64,000 bases of DNA from Lutraria lutraria (taxonomy: Eukaryota > Mollusca > Bivalvia > Venerida > Mactridae): the NCBI GenBank assembly GCA_964023205.1, contig OZ026844.1:34457326-34521325 (forward strand), given 5' to 3'. Position 1 is the first letter of the stretch. Each line of letters starts with the position of its first letter. The position numbers and the translations under genes are program-made. A model generated the notes under the pieces. The model was not told the origin of the DNA. It did no database searches and saw only the letters and a list, made by a program, of their open reading frames with translations. Below, piece by piece: positions 24,801-39,420 of this stretch.

Positions 24801-27800
24801 TTATAATCAGTTAATTTCCAAAACAAGTAGCAGCATTGTCAAGGTTACAATACCAATGATATTAATTGTATCAGGACATAGTGTTTTTTTCCCAATAATA
24901 TCATACATTATATCAAGCTAACCACGAGCAGTGGCTGAGTCATAATTAAGAGTTTGATATCAAGTTCTGGTCAATTTGAAGAGGATTTAAAAAATCGACA
25001 AATTTTTCAGAGACCCAGGACCTTTTTTGTAATCCTATTTTGGAATACAACAGAGATCCCAGAAACATATAAGAGTATAGGGTTGCATTCATTTTATACT
25101 ACATTCATGCTTTCAAAGGGGACACGAAACATAATGGATTTAAATGTCATTCGATCAGTGTTTAAAAAGTACAAACTTCTATGATAAGAAGCATCATGCA
25201 TGATAATAACAAGGTGTTCCAGTTGAGAGTTTCAGGGCATTAATAGGATGCAGACAAAGAAAAACATGAAACAAACTATTTATCATATGTCACTGTCTGC
25301 ATATTAAACGTGTTTAAGTGCTTAATTTAACACGATGACATTGTAAGCTCAAGTTCAAATGTAATTAATAATTTCCCAATTATGACTTTGATCACAATGT
25401 GATTATGACACTGTCAAATATCAAAGGGATTTGTAAGAATATATATGGATTTCAAATGCTAATTATATTGCAAAGTTTTACATTAAAGCAGATATGAATG
25501 ACGGACATTGGACAGACTTCGTGAGAACTGTCGGCTTATTGAAGGATGATGATGTATCAATAGTATACGTTTTAGGTAAAATATGATCACGACCTTATTA
25601 GGTTATAGTCAGTCGAAATCAATCAGAAGTTTCCAAATCGAAAATATATATATGTTACATAATTATCACCTGTCAATCAAAGCACCAATTCACATTCAAA
25701 TATACAGACAATTATTTCAGCACTTAAGCTAGGGCGCTTAAAATTTCACAGAGTTCCTGGAATTTAATCAGTAACTCTTTCAAGCTAAACAGTAATGATA
25801 CTATTTCAGGTTGTATATTTCAGATTGAATAAATATTTTCAGTTTTCTTAATCAATTCAGTGAAAACCCTATGGTCCTTAAACCGTTGAATTTTCTTTGG
25901 TCTGCAATTCTCCCTGCTACAACCATGTTATTTCCATATGATGGAAGAGACCAACGAAAACAATAAGAGTGAGATAAGAAATAATTTACAAATGAAATAT
26001 AAAACCCTACCATCCCTAAACAATGTCACCTCAGATAAACCTGCTTGCAATATGTTATCAAAGCAGACGCTATTATTTAAAGCAGACATATTGTTATATG
26101 AGCAGCCGACAAAGTGTAAGTTGCCTATTATATTCATCCGATTGAACTTAATTTGTCTATGATGAATTATACAAAATCAGGCTCACATTTGCAACAAAAT
26201 ATGATTAATGCTCATAATAGATTTTCATCATTGTACTGTGATATCCATTTCTTAAGGCAAAGCGAACTTCAAAAGAAAAATTAGCATACAAAACATGCAC
26301 AATCATAATTCTATGATGAACTTTTGGCTTTACCTGCCAATGTTAAGGCATACACAATGAATAGAGTAGTCAACAAAGTTAGCTTCACAATGATCATAAA
26401 TCAACCCACAGACGCATGCTATTCAGATTCTAAAATAAGTGAAAAAAACTCATTAATTAAAATACTTAATTCTATTGCTGGGCGTAGTATAACAATGTTA
26501 TGAATTTTACGGTTGTGTGATACTGAACACGAAACGTCTAAGATACCACTTATCTACTTACGGTCATATTCTATATACAGATATTACCAATTCAAATATG
26601 TAAAACATACAGATTACATAGAATTAATTTGCAAAGAAGAGACATTAGAAAGACTAAATATGATACTTCCTCTTAAATCATCATTTTTTTATAGACAGTG
26701 AAATTTATTACACACAAAATTAGTATAAATTTGTAAAGTAGCTAAGGTTATTATTGCTGATCTCGTCTCGACCTTTAGTCCAACTTTTGTGGTCTACATT
26801 ATTATCAATAGCAAAGTGCATTTGAAAGCAGCGGATAATTGAATTTTCAAAATATAATAACAAACATTAAAACCGGGATCAGAGAGAAAAGGTATGCAAC
26901 CATAGAAATTAAAAGGGGCTTTTTACGCGATTGAGTGACAAACACTATTCAAAAACTGCTAAGCAAATATTAAAATATTTACATTGGTAATTCGAAAAAT
27001 AAGTTCATCAAGAGCTTTAAATGAATCAAGCACGCTGTCTACTAATTCTTCTGAAAACTAATAATTAACACAGTTCAAAGGGATACCGTCAATCGTGACA
27101 AATTCTGTCACCTGAGCCAAGATTGCTAGCAAATCCTCAATATTTACATTTGAGTGATCTTTTACAAACTAAGTGTATTAAATGGCAAAGTAAACAGATT
27201 CGCCTTTGCGCTGCAGGCAAAAAACGTATTTGGTGTGAGAAACTGACAGAAACAGTGAAATTCATGTCATTTCATGCCAAATAATCAATGTTTGGATTGA
27301 CATCTAGCTAAATTACAACTCATACACAATATTTTTATCAATTTAAACACTGCAGAGAATCAGACATTAGCACGCGCATTTTGAGCACGTAATCCAAGTG
27401 AAGCACCTTTAGTACATACGAAACATCGCTTATTTCAATATTTACTGTTTGTCTTTAAAACCTGTGGCAGGTAAGAGCACATGACCTCAAGCCCTTTTTG
27501 CCAGTTGTGTATTGAATTCAGATAAGTGGGAAGGATTGAATTTTGAAGGATCCCTCTATTGTCTTGTTGTTATATTTGGCAGCTGACACTTCATACATTA
27601 CAGACGATTTTAACCAGCAAAGCAAAAGTATCCCATGAAACTGAAAGACAATATTTGCACGGAAAGCTGTTTTAAGGCAAGGAATCAACTTTATGTACTA
27701 TAAAAGTATTAAAACACTTCAGTTTGCTTATTTTCAATCAGATTAAATCTTAAGTACAAGTGAAAACAAAAATAAAGACAGGAACACAGCAAGACTCGAA

Positions 27801-30800
27801 AAAAACAATGTTACAAAACTAGTTGAGAATTACATCCAAACAAGTAGATGATATCTTATCAATACATATCTAGCCATCATACAATAACCTGAAAGCAGGC
27901 AATCTAACAATAACTTCAAAGTCTACTCATAGACAATGTAATACAAGGGTGTTATCAATATAGCTTCAGATACTCTCATAGACAATGCACAAACAATCTG
28001 CTGCCAGCCCTGTTCCAGACTGCCTAGAGAATTATTTGGTACCTATAACTTAACACTTATATACTAGAAAACCATTCATCACCCATTATTCTTTGATGGA
28101 ACAATGAACATTAAACAAGATCTGTCATTTCTGAGATTTTAATACATAAGATTAATGCTCCTGAAGTGAGCAACTGCCAAAAAAAGCAACAACTTGAACA
28201 AAACATAGTATGTAGCATTGTTTATTTTACAACAACGGCAGCATAACAAAATCATTATGTTTAATTAGCAATTATATTGTTTGCAAGTATTTTGAACCAG
28301 AAAGTGTTGCTTGCTAAGTAGTTTCAGAGGTGATGTTGCCCCTACAGGACCAAGGACACACAAAGTGATTATTACATAATTACATATTAGGTACTAAAAT
28401 AGTCAATAAATTGCATATTCATTATTCTACACTGATCATACAAGTAATGCAAACAACTCATTTGAGCCTGATTGAGGCAATAATTGTAATTATTAATTAA
28501 TGTATTACCAATACCTTCCACTCAACAAGTATACCTATAATTATAATATTAGCACTTAGCTATTTGAGATGAAATAACATAAACTTGGATGGAAATAATA
28601 AAAAAAAAATTCAACAAACATATTGCACAACAATTTACTCTCGCAATGTATGGTACAAAATGAATTCACCATGAACACCTATTACATTCCAATTACATTT
28701 TACTGCAAACACTCAAAATAATAAGTTAATTCATGTGTATAATCAATCTAGTATCTTAGTGCAAAGAGCTACTCAAAGCTATATCTGAGTACATTTAGCT
28801 TGATTGTTTATTTGGAATTAAAAACATGGTTGGATAATGGAACAATTCTGAGCCATTTGAGTAACATTAGCAACCATAACAAAACTCTTAACTGAAATAA
28901 CATAACAAAAGGAGAAAGAGTTCATGTTGATAATTTGGATGCCTTTTAACCTAGAGAAAATCATCATTACTCGATTAAGTTTTTGGAACAATGGAACATA
29001 TTCCATTTAAACAAGTTGAGAACTGAATGCTTCAACCTGTTATAACAATATGACTGCCAAGGAGAACAAACATACTCAGATTCTTACTCTCAATGATTAC
29101 AAGCCTCACTTAGTTGCCATAGAAACAAAAAGCGTGAAAAAAAAGGCAGAATTTTTCTATATTCATCATTTGGTATTATCTCATGTACACAAAGCCCCAG
29201 GAGTGATTAATTACATTTGAATTTACATCATCCAGTCCCAAAAGTCAATCTGAGATGCATGGCATCATTTAAATTCTGTCAATCTCTTCTAAATTATGAT
29301 CAATACCAATATTGAGCATGTAATGCTATTTCAGTGACAAGTTGGGAAGTACAAGAGAATTTGTAATAATCATCTGAGGTGAATTGTGTGTGCATGAAAA
29401 CAATTTCAATTAGATGAGTGGGATTTTTCAAACTAAATGAGTTCATTGGTATTTATTTAAGGCAACAAAAGCTGAGATGTTTTGTATTAGCAACTGAATG
29501 AGAAGAAAAAGATAAAATTTAATGGTTACAACCAAAGACATCATGTGTTGCACAGACAATAGAAGCCATACAAAAGTACTTGGAAAGTTCTATACAGAAG
29601 GCAACTGATCAACATACAACACTTGTATCAAAATTGTAATGGACAAATTGCTTACAGTGTCTCTTGCAATAAAGACATTAACATATTTGAAACAGACAAA
29701 TGAAACTGAAATAAACTATTGACAATAATTGCCTATCAATTAGTAAATTTTCTTTAGAAAAAAAACCCCAACAACTCTGGACAAATACATTTTGCATAAG
29801 ATTCTTCAGAGAAAAGCTGAATGTTTAAATTTTTTTAATCACTTAATATTGTATATAAGAGAAAAACACAACTATTTTTACATCCTCTTACATCATGATA
29901 TCACCAATTCCATAAAAAACTAACAGAACATTAAGATCAAAGGCTCAGAACAAACTTGAGAGATAATTCTGAATTGAAATCACCACAAGCTTGCTGACTC
30001 TAGGGCTATGATGTAGACAAAAATGTAAGACAAATGGAAGATTAAGTAATCATAAAGAAGATAACTAGATAACTATTGTAAGTAGACATAAAAAATGGTG
30101 AACTTTATGATCTGATCCTAGCATAGAACAATAATTAAAGTCATCTTAGACAAACAGCTATGATGGCAAAATGGTAGTAAAAAACCTTTGTAGATCAGCG
30201 AAGATTGTCCGATAACATTGAAAAAAAGTTCCAGGAAATGATATATTTGGCAGGAAGTGTAAACACTGTATATAACTACAGTCAACAAAATGTCAAGACA
30301 AGCTGATTATGATGTAAAACATACAATCACAGAAAATGTTCCCAGTGTTGAGCTGGGAGTAACTCAAAGGTGAGTGACCATGTGTTCTTTAAACCCTTAG
30401 TCAGTCAAGTACCACATTAAGCCCCACTTTTTCTAAGCAGAGACTTAAAATCTGAAAAGTTTGCCAAGGCAACAAAACTGGACGGTATTAAGTAATGAGA
30501 TTAACAAGTGGTCAACAGGTGACTCACAGCAGTCCATTTTTTCGTCTTTTGTACGAAAACAAATAATTAAAAAAATGGTGATTTGTCAGAAATATGAAAT
30601 GTAACAAGTTCATTTGAGTATTTTCTTAAAAAAAAACTGCAACTGTAAAGATGAAGAAAGCAGTATCAAAAATTGATATTGCCAAAACTAAGAATGTGAC
30701 TGCAAGAGATCAAGTCATCCAAACATCAGAGGAATAATAGATCTCAGATCAGACACTGGCATTAATAACATACAAATAGGTGAAGCAGCTCTTTAAAGGA

Positions 30801-32705
30801 TAATAATAGAGCTTAGCTTGGGTAATACAGAAGAAAATAAACTCGATCCATGACGAAAATGCATAAAAGTTTTCATCAAACAAGAATACTATATCTTTTA
30901 AACAACATCTAATACATCTGTGATGCCATAAAATTCTGGTTTAATGACATAAATACTTGTATCATTGTAGAGAGATAGCTGTTTTTGTGCGGTCTCTTCA
31001 TGATTACACAAGAGATGACGATGATATTTATTTCCTTCACGCTTGTTTTACTGTATTTTAAGTCACAGAGTACATTGGAGGAAACTTGGTGCAAAAATGG
31101 GAGAACCAGTGCTTGTATCGGGTCATTCATTCTTTTATTACCAGATTTCCAAGGGGAACAAGCAGAACATAAAACAATGGTAACAATAGCAGAAGCAGGG
31201 TACCAAATTATAACAATAATTAGCAGCATATCACGAAAACACAGTGTGGCAGCATGAAGCGCAACAACCTGAATGACATCCGTATTGCCAACATAAACCA
31301 GGGATACTTAGTTTACACCAACAAGAAGCCTGCAACGGATACAAATAAAAGAACACAAGCTGACATGAATTTGGAGTCTTTAACTTACACTTATTACATG
31401 CTAATTGTATTAACATCTCAAAATGCTGTCTTTCTACTGGTCAGCTTTAAGGCTGCCCTCTGAACCAAACCAATCAAATGCCTCAAATACAGGAGACTCA
31501 GAAGTATGGGCATACAATGAAGTCACTGTGTAAAAGTTGTAAATTAAAAGAATGGAACACTCAATTAGGTATACCAGGTGCTCTTAAGACATAACCAAAG
31601 ATTTCATTTAATTATTTTAAACAAAAAATGACCATTGCACCCAATATATCATCAAGATCCATGTAGTTTGTATTGTATTTATGCAGAGCAAACACACCAT
31701 GTTATTTTTTGTTCTCGTAAACAGGATTCTGAAGAAGATGTACAGTCTGTAATATTCACATATTTTATCTGATAAAACATCCATGTGATCTCAAGTCGAT
31801 ACAACGAAATCTAGTGTAACATATCTTTTCTTCATATCTGCATCTTTGATAATTTACAGCATTTTACTTGGAGAATTATCTTAATAATTTGCATATTAAT
31901 TTATTTGGTGTCTGGTAAATCGTAATAACTCATGGGAACCGGTAATATCAATGAAACAAATCATTTTGCATTGAATAATATCATGAATACGAAGATGCTT
32001 CGAGAATTTAGTACTTGATGGAACGCCCAGGTAATATTTCAACAACAAAGAATTTCCAATGAATGTGATACAAAATAAATTTGAAAATTTACCTCAAAAT
32101 ATGCAGACAGTTAAAACAAATTGTAATAGTGTACTATTGCTTTTTTCTTCAAATTTAAATAAAAATTAATCCAACGTAAGTACAGAGAAGACAAAATAAT
32201 GTAATGTCCCGTTACCTTAGCAATTTGTCCATGACACAATTAAATTCCTTAAAATATATAATTATGCTTGCTTTTTCAATACGTCAAACTTTTCTAGACT
32301 AAGGTATTGTCATAATGACTGAACAGCACATACTGTATTTATGAGATAATATTTGATTTAAGGAAGAATTTCTATGCAACGAGTGTGGTATTTCACCCAT
32401 TTTATTGCTACAATAACCCAACCACATAAAACAACATTCCAGGATAAAACAATACCTCTATTATCCAGCACATTCATAATGTAAAAAGAAGCTGAATTTT
32501 ATGTAATTTAATATATTAGTTTCTTAGAGACCTGGGATTGGAGGCAAAGCCCATTTAGGCCATGCAGTTAGATAAGTGCGACCCCAAATCCCTTAACTGA
32601 TCTCTCTGTGGTTAACCTTTTTAAAGAATCCTAATGGTGTGACTGTGTGACAAGTAGCGATTGCAAATAAGAAGAAAAAAGAATCCTAAAGTAAATGTCT
32701 TCTTG

Positions 32706-32869
32706 AATCAAAGTGCTGAAAGCACTGATGGAAACTGAACTTAAATAGATGGCAACTTTGAAAGGAACTAGTTTAACATTTCATGGAAGATGTATAAAAC
32801 ATGGTACTTTGGTCAGCATCAAAAGGCCGGCATGCTGAGCGTGTGACGGCTATGGAAAGCTGAACTACT
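32706..32869 (+). repeat. Left part of an older repeat split by a MITE insertion
   Basis: The segment runs from AATCAAAGTGCTGAAAGCAC to TGAACTACT and is similar along its length to 34449-34613. Shared blocks are GAACTTAAATAGA, GGAACTAGTTTAACA, ATGGTACTT/ATAGTACTT and GTGACGGCTA. The repeat resumes at 33114-33125 with GTTCAGTTTCC after the inserted element. Its own end (GTTCAGTTTCC) is an inverted copy of GGAAACTGAAC near its start. A 5'-end fragment of the family lies near 37169-37192. Confidence 0.75.
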
Positions 32870-33113
32870 GGCCCCGAGGTTATAAAACTTGAGATCGGTC
32901 TACGAGCTCAAAACTCATATTTTGTCTTTTAATGGTTTTAAGTTAATTGTGGTCAGACAATAATGCTATTATTGATACCTTCGTCTGACAGCATAATTGA
33001 TCTGATTATGTATTTTAACAATAATCAGCTCTTTCTTTTCAACCGTAATATTTTGAGAACGGAATTGAGCTTTGAGCTCAGAGACCAATCTCAAGTTTTA
33101 TAACCTCGGGGCC
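32870..33113 (+). mobile_element. MITE (244 bp) with about 48-bp terminal inverted repeats, nested in an older repeat
   Basis: The left end GGCCCCGAGGTTATAAAAC continues to GAGCTCAAAACTC. The right end is its inverted copy, through GAGCTTTGAGCTC to GTTTTATAACCTCGGGGCC, with only a few mismatches over about 48 bp. The interior is AT-rich with no coding capacity. Comparison with the empty copy at 34449-34624 places the insertion in the middle of a GAACTATAGTTC palindrome, consistent with a TA target, although the right flank has lost a few bases. No transposase was found, and I can assign only a likely Tc1/mariner-like origin. Confidence 0.8.
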
Positions 33114-34448
33114 TGTTCAGTTTCCAAGGCGATTTTTACATGCTATTTCCTCTTCACATAAACTGCTTACAAAGATACATTTTAATAATTCATTAACATG
33201 AATGAGGGGCCATTTAAATGCATCACCATGAATTGCAGCTCTGTTATAAGACAGTACAAATAAACCAATACCCCTCCACTTTAGTTGTAAATATAACAAT
33301 TATCTTGATTTTCTGGGAGGAGAAATGACGATAAAACAATCTTATAATGCTCGTAAAAATATGGCTACTGTTCTTCAATACATACATTAAGAGTAAGTTC
33401 ATTACATCAGAATACAAAATGTCAGTCCCAAAAATGGTTTTATAATAAAATACAGCCCCACTATATCCGTTAATTACCCATTTATTGTATCCGTAATGAT
33501 AAGCATCTAAGCTAAGCTCATACATTAGTTGGTATAGATATTGTACAGTTAGGTTATATAAGTGAATGATTGGCTGTAGCAGCTGAGATCTTCAGCAAAA
33601 CACTACACATCAAAATAGGGCTGCTCATCTTTTTATCATCCCAACAGAATATCTCTCAGAGGCTGATCAGCTGCTAAGTACATTTCCGCATGTTACTACC
33701 ATAGCATGAGATTTTTATGTGCATCTTATTTTTCGTGAGTTCTATTCATTGTATTTCAGCACACATAATAACTGACATCAACACAGTTAAAGGTAAGTCT
33801 TTTTAAATGAAATTAAAATTCTAAGTCTTATACCAAAGAAAAAATATATTAAACATCAGAATTTCAACAAGAAGTATGTAACAAAATTTCAACAATTTCA
33901 AGAAGAATATTTTCCAAGTACAGTAACGAGGAATTAATTAAAGCATACGTCTAAATGCTCACAAAATTTTTTGCAGGTAAAATTGCCTGAAGTAACATAT
34001 GCTACAGACTGTTAGCAACTAACATAATTATCACCTGGTGTAATATTGAAATCTTATTCTTTAAAGACATGTTATGTTTTAAGATAAGTCAAGTATTCAC
34101 AGCAAGTTTAGCATTGAGCATGCAGCTGGAATGCATCGAAGTAATTACATACAGTATTTTAAAGAACATAAATGTGCTATTTGATAAAAATCCTGTCAAT
34201 TAAGACATCAAGTCACCAATTGTTTAAGATCCTAATGGGTCCTAATAAAACTGTGTAATGAGTGTCTTTAAATGCAGACAAACCATTGGTCAATTTAAAG
34301 AATGCATCAAGAACCAACCAATCACAGCTAGTGACAAGAACATACTTAAAACACTTAAAGTTCACTTAAAATACAATAAAACTGAGAATCAATTAATGTC
34401 TTAGAATGCTCCTAACTGGCCACTGGTCAACTTAATGATTAAACTGAG

Positions 34449-34624
34449 AATCAAAGTACTGGATGTACTCATGGAAACGGAACTTAAATAGACTTGAAAT
34501 GGGAACTAGTTTAACAATTGCATGGTGGATGACAATAAACATAGTACTTAGTTCCGCACAAAAAATCATAGGCACCAAGTGAGTGACGGCTAAGGAAATT
34601 TGAACTATAGTTCAGTTTCCAACC
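34449..34624 (+). repeat. Uninterrupted copy of the 32706 repeat
   Basis: It begins AATCAAAGTACTGGATGTAC and ends TGAACTATAGTTCAGTTTCC, collinear with 32706-32869 plus 33114-33125 but without the 244-bp MITE. The two copies are diverged direct repeats, offset by about 1.74 kb from their left ends. Confidence 0.75.
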
Positions 34625-37600
34625 AGTCCAGTCACTGTATGAGATGATTAAAAGCTTAAATTACAAAACTTTGGAAGTGCTGACATACTAGAACCTAATA
34701 AGGAGATAATATACACTAGAAACAATAAGATAATGATGTCACAAGGTGCTGACACCTGTCTGCTTGTCCTCAATTATCTATCTGATACACTAAGAGACTG
34801 TAATTATATCTATTAGTGCAATACCATTACAGTGAAGGCAGTTTGCACTTAAAGGTCTCAAGTGTTTACTGTTAATGTTTTCCTACCATACAAGATAAAA
34901 TTGAATATCATCCAAAGTAAACATGCCTGAAAAATGAGTGTTATTACAACGTTGAATATAATGGAAACAAAATGTCTACTAAAAGTAATTGAATCCATTC
35001 CCCAGCTTGTAAAATCCATACATCCGTATGATGCAGTAATTTCAAAATAGATCAAATTTCATTGACATCAGAATTCCAAATTTAACCCCAATATTCTTAA
35101 ACATCATAATAACCTCCAAATTGAAGAGCTTAATTTTATTCATAAAAAAGATTTTTAGAAGACTTTTACCTCCTTATCGGAAGAATTTTGAAAAGCAAGT
35201 AATGACACTAAATGATGATGTACAGTAAAGTTTAAAAAAGCTCAAACGAGGAAATAAATAAATGAAAAAAAAAAAACCATATAAGTAATGTATAATATCT
35301 GACCTGCAAAACATAGAATGAAGTTGGACCATTCAAATACATAGTTTATCACTTTTGTGTCCTTTGAGCACTACTACAGCCAGCCAAGATAGTTTAATTC
35401 CTTTTTCATGGACATTTAAGTGAATGAGAGAGCAAAACAATATTATAACCAAGTCGGTTCCCTTTGATCTTTTATACGTATGTATACACAATCTATGTAG
35501 CAATAATAAGCGCTTATCATCTAAGTTTATTCCAAATTTGGAATTCCTCGCTGTAAAACGGGTCAAATTCCCGCATTGTAGAATCACAACTTAATCAAAA
35601 TTGAATTAATTTCGTCAGATGAGATATTTGCATGCCTATGATAAGGGAACGAGCGTATTCAAAATAAGCGATTGTAGACGAATCCCTTACAATACACGGT
35701 CAACAAACAGTAGCATGAAGTCCTTTGATGAGAGGTAAAACATAGGTAAAATATTATCACAAAGTTGATTATATCATTTAAGTCAGAATTTATGAGCAAC
35801 ATCTTCTATCAAACTATCTTATGGTAGATATAAAAAGAATTCCGTCACAATGTCCAAAACCATACTTCAAGAGAAAGCCTGATGTACTTCAAAGGGAAGT
35901 TACATTTCCATAGATGTTGATAAGTTATTACAATACATTATAATCTTATCAAAATGAATTATCATAAGTGATAAGCAGTCACTAAAAAACAAAAATACAT
36001 CAAAGGTATGACTAACATGGCTTCAAAGACTGGGACACCTGATAAAAGACACTTATTACATAGTTACCAAATTTGCCAGGTAACATATAAGCCAAGGTGT
36101 GGGCCAACTGATCCATTAGAAATGTATGTATATTAACTCTGATCTTTATCAATAATTGAACAAATCTGCACCAAAGAACCTCTCGACATGACCTTATAAA
36201 CGTGTTTATCAAAATTTATGAAATTATGAATTTCCATAATTGAAATATTGTAAACAAGCGTAAAATATTTTTCAGTGAGTCGTATATAATCTCCAACAGA
36301 TATAATAAATAACATCAAACAAAATTATATATGTGTATAAAAAAGCTTGTGGTGAATAATTATCTCCACAAAAATATGAAGAAAATACTTAGCAAAACTT
36401 AAATACAAAATATCATTAACTTGCATTAAGAAATTGACTAACTGTTCATGGAAAGTCCAATTACTGTTGACAGCAGCTCCAAGATGACATCCAACAGGAC
36501 ATTTATGATACTGACACCAAAATTGCAACTTGACTTATTTTGAGCTATTTGAAAATTTCGCCTTTTCGTTAAAATTTTGGACTGAGTATCAGTTAGTACC
36601 ATGGAAAGGTATCACTCCTGATGTAAGATCAAATACGGACCATCACTTCATTTCTGTCAACATTTACTTTGATGTTGCGCCAAACTAATCATCTCTATCA
36701 TCATAACAATAAAAGGCGGTAAATGAGCCATGGTCAGCAAAGGGTTAGCCTACCCACAATGTAAAGATTTAAACTGTGATTAAGCAAATTTGGGACAATG
36801 GACTGGTCGCATGTCTTCATTTCAATAAAGTAAATTGTAGTATTATAATTAGTAGTCCCAGTCTGATAACAGGCCACACTCAATACAGAAACTGAGCTGA
36901 AAGACCTGATTATGGCCAATGTACACAGAAAAGGAGTTTTAACCCAACATTTCATCTTGACCTCCCAGATAATAAAAATATGACTATGTCAACACAAAAG
37001 AATCACTCGATTGCACAGCATGAGCATTTTGATCTAGATGATAACTCAACATCTATGTACATGATAATTTATCCATGATGATTGTCACTGAAGCCTAGAG
37101 TACCTTACACTCCTTTCCTACGGCTCCACATGCCTAGATTTTGATATTTCATTCATGCAAGAATTTTGAATCAAAGTACTGTGAAAGTACTACTTAGTGT
37201 TACACTTGATTTAATGCACCATGAGACAAATAACTGTGGACACTGAATGAGATCATGTTTTTCCTGAAATGTATAAACGCAGCCAAGGTTGGTCAAAATG
37301 AGGTATTTAAACTGGGTTGGTTAAATGATTTACCCAACAAACTAGCTATATACCCCAGCAGCAAAAATAAAGAATACTAAATGAAAGAAAGCACTATATG
37401 GTATGAATTAAGCAGTTTTCAATGGAAGTCAAACATTTTAATAGAGTCAAAAGATCCAAGAACAAACATAACATCAGAAAATATCACGGAAGCCATATGG
37501 CCAACAATTGCAAGAATATTTACAACACAAAATGACCACCAACACAGATGTAATACAGCCAATAAAGGTAATTTAATGACATCCTGTGAAAGCCCAATTA

Positions 37601-38501
37601 GAATAGGGAGTTAAGGCCCTTTAATGGACATTTTAACAAATGCACACATCACTAAGTGAAATTAAGGGCCAAACAAATTTTCCATTATTAACCCAGCATT
37701 TTCACAATTAGACAGCAACAAATCATGTAATTAAGTACTACTAGCCATGTATCGATGATTTATTTAGTGATAAAACACCTCTTTTAACTGATTTAACAAG
37801 CTTGAAGCCAGTTTAAGTTTCACGGAAATGCAAACTTTAAACCACCTTTGTAGTATTCAATTGACCGGAGTGTGACAACTATGTACATTATCAACAAATC
37901 TCAATTCCTTCAGAGCCCAATAATTTATTGAACATCAAAATACAGGAAACAACTGAAATTTCACCCCGACAAAATGTTCCATAACTGATTTTATCAATAT
38001 TTTATTCTCTGGGCCTTAGATACCATCCAAGATAGACCTTAATCTTTGCACTCAAATAATGTGTTAATTCTGATTGTACACAATGACACATACACTTTTG
38101 TATAAAACAGTTTGGTGCAGATTTACTTTGGAAAATTCAAATAGATTAAAAAACCATCGAGGATTTAAGCAATTTTACAACTTGTTAAAACTACTCCAGC
38201 ATAACAGCTTATGGGCAAGGAAGATTAAAACGTTTTAAATACTGGTATACAACCAATCCTTCACTGAACCAGTGTTCATAAACATACTTGGCTTGACATG
38301 TAACGCAATCAAACTAAAATATTTTCATTCATAAATTATGACAGCTTCGAATTAGTACACACAAAATTGGCAACATCTTGGCCATTAATTACCACCACCT
38401 TTAAACTAATGTCTATTCAGTATAAAATCTCATAGCAGAAAAAAACAGGAAAAAATACATTTGTAGAATATACCTTTGTATATATGATACATTGATTTAT
38501 T

Positions 38502-38588
38502 AGAGGCAGGTAATGTCGAAAATCTTGCATAGTCAGATTTAAGAAGATAAAAATCTAACAAAAATTCCTTTAAGTCAAATTAATGCAC
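38502..38588 (+). repeat. Diverged direct repeat, copy 1
   Basis: The segment AGAGGCAGGTAAT, then AATCTTGCATAGTCAG, TTTAAGAAGAT and TTAATGCAC is repeated at 38770-38859 in the same order and orientation, with substitutions and small indels. Confidence 0.7.
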
Positions 38589-38769
38589 ATCAAAAATATA
38601 ACACAAAATGATGCCAGGGGTGAAAAATACATTTAAGATATGAATTTGAATTTAAACTAATGCAAATGTCACTAACTTTTCTCAATTCTGAAAACAGCAC
38701 AACACTTTTAGTTGTATATCAAAACACACTGTAAGAACATCCAGAAAAAGCACGCTGACTTATTACACT

Positions 38770-38859
38770 AAGAGGCAGTTAATATTGTGAATCTTGCATA
38801 TAGTCAGCTTTAAGAAGATGTAAATCTTGCAAAGATTTCTTAAAGTCATATTATTGCAC
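38770..38859 (+). repeat. Diverged direct repeat, copy 2
   Basis: Collinear with 38502-38588: AGAGGCAGTTAAT, GAATCTTGCATATAGTCAG, TTTAAGAAGATG, then TTATTGCAC. The spacing of about 270 bp suggests a local duplication or two insertions of one short element. Confidence 0.7.
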
Positions 38860-39356
38860 TTTGGTGACTCTTCTTTGTGGAGGTGTACTCTTCTATTTTG
38901 AGGTGTCTTTCATCTTTTGACTGTGAAGAGCAATCAAGTTGTTTAAGGTCTATAAAATTTGTTTCTGATTCAAGGAACATGTCAAGATTTTTGAGACATT
39001 AATTATGTTTTACTGTCAGATTTGTGAGTCCTGAACTTATTTATGAACATATTAAGTTAAATATAAACTTCTTGAATTAGTTAAGTAAGAATTCCTTCTA
39101 GATTTGATTTGAGAAGTTTTCAAGTAATGAATTTATTTGTAGATGAAATCACATGGGCGATCATATGATGAACTGCAGGGAATTAATGAGACAGACTGTG
39201 CCTCAGGGATGACATATCTATCTCATGAAGGAGGCAAGTCCCAGTCTGTCAGTGATTGGTGTCTCATCGTTAGACCTTGGTAACCTTCACAGTAAACCAG
39301 ACAATAATATTTGAACAGTCTGCGATGATATCTCAAATATATGGTGGAGTAAAACG

Positions 39357-39420
39357 GACATGACAGCCCTTTTACCAAACACAAAAATGACATGACAGCC
39401 CTTTTACCAAACACAAAAAT
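39357..39420 (+). repeat. Perfect tandem duplication, 2 x 32 bp
   Basis: A 32-bp unit beginning GACATGACAGCCCTTTTACC and ending ACAAAAAT occurs twice back to back with no mismatch (39357-39388 and 39389-39420). Perfect identity points to a recent duplication and possible length polymorphism. Confidence 0.95.

Larger units (their letters stand above)
16498..32701 (-). other. Upstream intron, third segment
   Basis: AT-rich intron with no recognisable exon or RNA gene. Specific contents are a fragment of the 13132 repeat at 18693-18726, a candidate start-plus-donor at 19016-19039, a GC-richer CpG patch at 20136-20270, a 10-bp triplicate at 20821-20852, a hAT-like element at 21477-21814 and overlapping open frames on both strands at 30909-31463. 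The intervals between them look like unstructured intronic DNA. Confidence 0.6.
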
